Assembly (NCBI GenBank): GCA_009731375.1
Contig: BJOX01000048.1
Coordinates: forward strand, 857,768 to 895,187
Origin: Paulinella micropora
Taxonomy: Eukaryota > Cercozoa > Imbricatea > Euglyphida
Direction: 5' to 3'
DNA length: 37,420 nucleotides
Positions 32,394 through 37,420 of the stretch are shown piece by piece. Made by a program: the position numbers and the translations under genes. Positions within the stretch are counted from its first letter, which is position 1, and every line of letters begins with the position of its first letter. A model generated the notes under the pieces. The model was not told the origin of the DNA. It did no database searches and was given only the letters and a program-made list of their open reading frames with translations.

Positions 32394-32472
32394 GTAGGTA
32401 GGTAGGTAGGTAGGTAGGTAGGTAGGTAGGTAGGTAGATAGGTAGATAGGTAGATAGATAGACCGATAGACC

Positions 32473-32550
<78 letters not shown>
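32307..32550. repeat. (GATA)n and (GGTA)n array
   Basis: Lies between TATC-tailed repeats A and B; both point their tails into or out of such arrays. Confidence 0.95.
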
Positions 32551-32551
<1 letters not shown>

Positions 32552-32975
32552 GAAATATCGACTAATGTCAGAAAAAAGGAGCTTCTGATTTCGTCAACCA
32601 GGAAGTCTGTGGGTAAAGTATTAACCCGATGCCCAGCTAAGCCGTGATGTTTGCACGGAAGGGACTGATACAGGCAATACCAAAGCTCCCTAGTACCAGG
32701 CGGGGCCAGGGCTCGTTCCATAAAGCGCCCCTTGCAGAACGAGCTCCCACCTCCATTACAGAGGGCCCAGTAAGCAGATGGAGTTTCGAGACTGTTCGAC
32801 AGTCTAGTATAAACCGACAGAGCACTGTGGGTTTTATTCCGGGCTCAACAAGCGAGAAAGGGCACCCTGAGGGAACAGGATTGTGCTTCCCGTCGCTATT
32901 TCGGCATGTGACTTATAGGCGTATGGCTAGGCACACATAAGGCACCCCACCACGGGCCCAGCACACCCACACCAT
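32551..32975 (-). mobile_element. TATC-tailed repeat B, copy 2 (longer)
   Basis: About 425 bp between GATA arrays. The part 32551-32765 matches 24077-24290; the rest is seen only here. Contains a small perfect stem GACTGT-TCG-ACAGTC near 32792. No protein seen. Confidence 0.7.
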
Positions 32976-32999
32976 AGATAGATAGATAGATAGATATTA

Positions 33000-33066
<67 letters not shown>

Positions 33067-33093
33067 TTCAGTAACATTCTTATTATTTTTTAG

Positions 33094-33205
33094 CCAAACT
33101 ATTTTGTGTAAATTCAAGTTGAAAGTTACTGATACAATTCCAGTAAAGGCCGCTGAGCGTGCTTCAATTATGAAAAAACCTTCAGCAGTGGAAATCATTC
33201 TGTAA
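33094..33205 (+). CDS. Candidate terminal exon, unknown protein
   Basis: Preceded by a strong acceptor (TTATTATTTTTTAG) after a GATA array. One base plus 36 codons and TAA. Encodes VTDTIPVKAAERASIMKKPS and AVEIIL at the end. The amino acids are varied and the pattern (microsatellite, acceptor, short frame) matches the other genes. I found no upstream exon. The opposite strand is also open here. Confidence 0.35.
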
Positions 33206-34425
33206 CACCCACGGTATACTACGTATACAACACTTCAAGTAGGCAGATACAACGAACTCTTACTAAGAACACTATGGCTGCTTTGAGTCCTGACTCTGTG
33301 AGAGCAGGTGAAATACCAGTAAATAGTAGAGAGGTCACTTCGTTTATTTACGTAATTTCGAACTCATTGCAGGCTTGGGTGCAACATACTATCAAGTGTA
33401 GAACGTAGATTGTGAGGTCTCCAGTTCTCAAACTGATAGTGTCTTTCTGTTTCGAGTTAACAGTCATAAACGGATAGTATCGCGTTGGTAGTAATTTGAA
33501 AACACAAATTGATTTGGGAGGCCTAGGCGAAAATGACTGGGAACGGCACGTAGCCTTAAAAAGACAGTCAAAGATTGCGTTTCCGTCCCTTGTCCACAAA
33601 TTTACCGTAAAGCGTGTTTCACTGAAAATAGGCGGAAAAGGTAATATATGCAGCAAAAAGGAATTGTTAATTTTTTCTAAAAAGATCTTTGACTTAATTG
33701 TTTGAAATCATTTCTGAACGGAATCGAAAACTATTTAGTGAAGTTGAAACGTCGTGCAGAGGAGAATCTAACGAACCTGTCAAAAAGAGTGACTTATCAA
33801 CGGTAAAGGTTTGAGTCGATCGTTAAGGTGCTCGGTCTGATAGCTCCCCCCCCTCAGACATAACGGTTGAGTTGAGTTGCGTATAGAATGAGTGATTAAC
33901 GAACGAAGTATGTTATCTTACTAAAAAAAAAAAAAAAAAAAATAGTTAAAGGAAAAAGAGAGGTGGAAGAGATTCTTAACCATAGGAGAGTAAAAGAATG
34001 ATGCATCTATAATGGCGCAATGCGGATGATGATCAGCCGGGGCCGGATTCCATGATTTGCAGCGGGACTGAGACAATTAAGGCGCAGTAGCGAGCGATGA
34101 TATCGGGAGGGGATCTCAAGCAATAGAAAATTAGGTGGCCGGGTATCACATAGCCAAGATGATTAAATGAAGCACCAAGTATGCAGTGTCGATATAATCA
34201 GAGTAGTTGAGAGTCAATTTCGGTGAGAATAATCGTTGACCTGCAGGCACAAGAGGCGATCAAGGACTTACATTGATACGCCGGTCATAGCGTAATGTTT
34301 TCAGAGACGATGACGGTTCAAGTGGGAAAAGCGATGGGCGGAGGGCGGGTGAAGCCATTACGATGGGTAAAACCCATTTGAGAGTGAAAGGGGTGTGGCT
34401 ACTCCTTGGACTTTCCTTGCTTGCC
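33206..34425. other. Unique AT-rich sequence, no gene recognised
   Basis: About 1.2 kb almost without microsatellites apart from A19 at 33923. Short frames exist on both strands (for example 33496-33705 plus and 33348-33656 minus) but none has a motif or splice context I trust. Confidence 0.6.
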
Positions 34426-34533
34426 CTAAAGCTTCTGGAAGACATGCAGCGGGAATGATTCGCCGGTGATGAGAGTATCTCGAAGACGCTTAAGAACGTT
34501 GGCGGGGAGCCGACCTAAGTTCTTAATCTTCTT
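34426..34533 (-). CDS. Candidate terminal exon, unknown protein
   Basis: On the minus strand a frame of 35 codons with natural composition (LGRLPANVLKRLRDTLITGE ...) ends in TAG at 34426. It abuts the composite repeat at 34546. The acceptor (CCCTTCAAG) is weak. Confidence 0.25.
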   Translation of the reverse strand, partial: KKIKNLGRLPANVLKRLRDTLITGESFPLHVFQKL

Positions 34534-34545
34534 GAAGGGAACTCA

Positions 34546-35130
34546 ATTTTCTGGTGTGGGTGCCACCCGCGACCAGAACTGTTACGTACAATCACAGGGC
34601 TGTGGTTCCCGAAGGCAGGGGGGCAGGGCCCCCCCGGCCCCCCCCCCCCCCCCCCCCCCCCCCCCGGCGCNNNNNNNNNNCGGAGGTACCGGCAAGTACT
34701 GCTAAAAACAAGGACTTTGGCATTCAGGACCTCCCCTAACGTAAATATTTGCGTGAATTCCAAAAAAATTATATCAGCATCAACATCGAGTCTGGAGCTA
34801 GCCACCCTGTCAATATGAGCTCCCAACTCCTCCTGGTTCACAAACCATGATTTATAGGGATAGGGGGTGCAAAAAAAGGCAAAACAAAAACAAGGAAATT
34901 TGGCATTCAGGACACTCCCCTAACGGAAATGTTTGTGTGAATTCCAAAAAAATTATATCAGCAATCGACATCGAGTCTGGGACTAGCCACCCTGCCAATA
35001 TGATCTCCCAACTCCTCTTTGTCACGAGTCACACAAACCATGATTTATAGGGATGGTGGGGGGGGAGGGGGGTTCAAAAAAAGACAAAAAAAAACCAAGG
35101 AATTTTGGCATTCAGGACACCTTTCAGCGA
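34546..35130 (-). repeat. Composite dispersed repeat, copy 3 (partial)
   Basis: Minus-strand copy with two 180-bp units (about 34690-34865 and 34890-35050) and part of the sequence that follows them in copies 1 and 2, ending at CTGAAAGGTGTCC and an AAT array. The gap 34671-34680 is edged by poly-C. Confidence 0.75.
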
Positions 35131-35198
35131 CAATAATAATAATAATAAATCATGATAATAATAATAATAATAACAATAACAATAATGACAACAACAAC

Positions 35199-35292
<94 letters not shown>

Positions 35293-35559
35293 GTGCTTCT
35301 CTGTCAATGGCTGATGCATNNNNNNNNNNNNNNNNNNNNNNNNNNNNNNNNNNNNNNNNNNNNNNNNNNNNNNNNNNNNNNNNNNNNNNNNNNNNNNNNN
35401 NNNNNNNNNNNNNNNNNNNNNNNNNNNNNNNNNNNNNNNNNNNNNNNNNNNNNNNNNNNNNNNNNNNNNNNNNNNNNNNNNNNNNNNNNNNNNNNNNNNN
35501 NNNNNNNNNNNNNNNNNNNNNNNNNNNTAATAATAATTGGCATAATAATAATAATAATG

Positions 35560-35611
<52 letters not shown>
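35131..35611. repeat. (AAT)n array with gap
   Basis: AAT repeats on both sides of the gap 35320-35527, leading into short-repeat copy 6. Confidence 0.95.
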
Positions 35612-36021
35612 AGCCCAATGGCCTCAAGGCGTTAAACTGTGACGCCAACTCATAACCCTTTGGTGGTAGATGCTGGGGAGGAGGGTCGTTGCGCGCGTAA
35701 AAGATCTTAAACTCCGCATATGCTGGTTGATAGCCCAGGACCCAGCAGACACCAGATTGTTATGGGTGGGGTTTCGAGGCAGCTCTAGCAACCGCGCTTG
35801 GTGTATGCACTTGCACATTCGGTGACGTCTTGCAAGAGGTTGCTGGGACTGCGGAATAACCTCGGCTTAGTGCAGTCTTGCCCTCAGGAGCTCCATCGGT
35901 GGCCCCGATCATCAGGCGAGAGACTGACACGGGGGGGTGGAGGACCTCGAACAAGGGTATTGGAGGCTTATGTCCGTTGAGGATATGCCATTAGCTGCAT
36001 CAGTACGCCTCAGATATAGTA
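35612..36021 (+). mobile_element. ATT-flanked short repeat, copy 6 (5' truncated)
   Basis: Lacks the 45-bp head, like copy 1; otherwise intact to GATATAGTA. Confidence 0.85.
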
Positions 36022-36063
36022 AATCTGCCTTGGAGTGTTGACTGTGACATATTTGAGGGAAAT

Positions 36064-36514
36064 CCCGATGAAAAAACCTAGTCACACTTGCTAAACAGAG
36101 TTCCAGCCCAATGGCCTCAAGGCGTTAAACTGTGACGCCAACTCATAACCCTTTGGTGGTAGATGCTGGGGAGGAGGGTCGTTGCGCGCGTAAAAGATCT
36201 TAAACTCCGCATATGCTGGTTGATAGCCCAGGACCCAGCAGACACCAGATTGTTATGGGTGGGGTTTCGAGGCAGCTCTAGCAACCGCGCTTGGTGTATG
36301 CACTTGCACATTCGGTGACGTCTTGCAAGAGGTTGCTGGGACTGCGGAATAACCTCGGCTTAGTGCAGTCTTGCCCTCAGGAGCTCCATCGGTGGCCCCG
36401 ATCATCAGGCGAGAGACTGACACGGGGGGGTGGAGGACCTCGAACAAGGGTATTGGAGGCTTATGTCCGTTGAGGATGTGCCATTAGCTGCACCAGTACG
36501 CCTCAGATATAGTA
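36064..36514 (+). mobile_element. ATT-flanked short repeat, copy 7 (full length)
   Basis: Head-to-tail with copy 6, separated by 42 bp of unrelated sequence (36022-36063) that contains no ATT array. It is followed directly by a short AAT tract and the 3' end of the second LINE. Confidence 0.85.
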
Positions 36515-36540
36515 AATAGTAATAATAATAATATAATAAT

Positions 36541-37420
36541 AGGCTTCCTCAGACTATAGCATCAGATCCAGATCCTGGACATGTGCCTCCATTGGGTCAC
36601 CGGGGTCAGCCGATCCCAACGCATTGTCAGAACACCAAACAGACATAGCAGCAACAGCAACAGCAGGGGCAGATGGGGGCTGTGAAGTGCATGAAGAGCT
36701 AGATGCGAGGGTGTTAGCTGAAGAGAAGAACTCGGAGACACTACGCTGCGCTCCCGAACCCCTCTCTCTAGCCAGGACGTCCACACTGCGCGGACGGCCG
36801 CGCCGCGCAACATCAACGTCACTTGGGGGAGAGGGTGGGACAGAAGCTGATGGAACCTCAGTGAGGTCAATCACCTCCTCGCCCCCATCCTCCACCCCAA
36901 GCTCCTCCCTTTTACCCTCCCTAGCAGACCAACACTCAGACACATATGATCCAAACAACACATCCAACTTTGGAGGGGGACGCAACGCTGTAACCACTAG
37001 CCATGCAGCAAGCCTAAAGTTACTGCGGAAGCGCGACTTCCCCTGAAAAAGCTTACAAAACAATCGTAGGCGACATATCATCCCAACCCTGCCGCACAGA
37101 GCCCTCCCGCTCCCGCCCAAGCAACACATCCTTCACCGCAACCTCACCGCCTACGACCTCACCACCCTCCTCACTCCCTCCATCCCCCTCAGCACCCCCC
37201 ACAGCCATGCCTCTGCATACTCAGCAACAGCTGCTTACGTCTCCCCTCATGCATGGGGCAATCCCATAAGAAGTGCGCAAGGGACTCATTGACATCATCA
37301 TGACAACAGAAGCAGCGAGGGGACATGCCACTGACCAACTTGCTGCGGTACAACCGAAGGCGGTTGTTGCAGCTGAGCAACCTTCTCCGAAGCAGATTAT
37401 AATGCGCATCATCAAGGGCT
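36541..37420 (-). mobile_element. LINE, second copy, 3' part, running off the window
   Basis: Minus-strand copy matching 10800-11720 at roughly 95%. It keeps the zinc knuckle, the VIDLTE motif and QRSVSEFF. Relative to the first copy it has an 11-bp deletion near 37067 and an 8-bp deletion near 37210, each shifting the frame, so this copy is a pseudogene. Its 3' end meets short-repeat copy 7. Confidence 0.85.

Noticed and set aside
33348-33656. Minus-strand frame of 102 codons in the AT-rich island
   Set aside because: No motif, no splice context, and an overlapping plus-strand frame of similar quality; left as unassigned.

Overview
This is a eukaryotic nuclear window of extreme microsatellite content. 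Tri-, tetra- and pentanucleotide arrays fill most of it: TATC, GTAT, ATT, ACT, GAA, TTGA, TTAG and AATAC. It also carries retroelements and 14 assembly gaps. Short exons bounded by GT..AG sites rule out a prokaryote. The lineage cannot be fixed from the sequence; a protist, an alga or a marine invertebrate would all fit.

Most continuous reading frames here are translated repeats. Joining short non-repetitive islands at GT..AG boundaries with consistent codon phase gives three gene models. (1) On the minus strand, 1660 to 26: a five-exon gene of unknown function that leaves the window. (2) On the plus strand, 13151 to about 26569: a nitroreductase-family FMN oxidoreductase split over nine exons. 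(3) On the plus strand, about 27947 to 30520: a small cysteine-rich protein whose eight cysteines are spread over four tiny exons. Two further terminal exons, at 33094-33205 (+) and 34426-34533 (-), are weaker.

The introns of these genes are largely microsatellite. Many begin exactly where a GTAT array supplies the donor GTATGT and end where an array supplies TAG. Several nitroreductase exons sit in tandem arrays of partial copies: thirteen for exon 2, six for exon 3, two for exon 4. Exons 5 and 6 are separated by a 50-bp intron made only of GTAT repeats, while a second copy 350 bp downstream has the same two exons fused with no intron.

Mobile DNA by region. 3545-4145 is a TATC-tailed repeat carrying a group I intron-like ribozyme core. 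7311-11720 is a LINE with endonuclease, reverse transcriptase and zinc finger; a second LINE 3' part lies at 36541-37420 (-). Seven copies of a roughly 450-bp ATT-flanked repeat lie at 12.1-12.8, 17.4-18.7, 22.1-22.6 and 35.6-36.5 kb. A composite repeat occurs at 4.5-6.0, 20.5-21.7 and 34.5-35.1 kb. Two kinds of inverted-repeat element lie inside nitroreductase introns. An 809-bp direct duplication (30.9-32.2 kb) holds a hairpin-rich TATC-tailed repeat sharing its ends with the ribozyme-bearing one.

Gaps lie at 744-753, 1817-2097, 5408-5417, 6110-6442, 7038-7310, 17518-18106, 19264-19273, 20587-20596, 21040-21049, 21889-22022, 26606-27041, 31436-31643, 34671-34680 and 35320-35527. Many are edged by long G or C runs that are probably artefactual.
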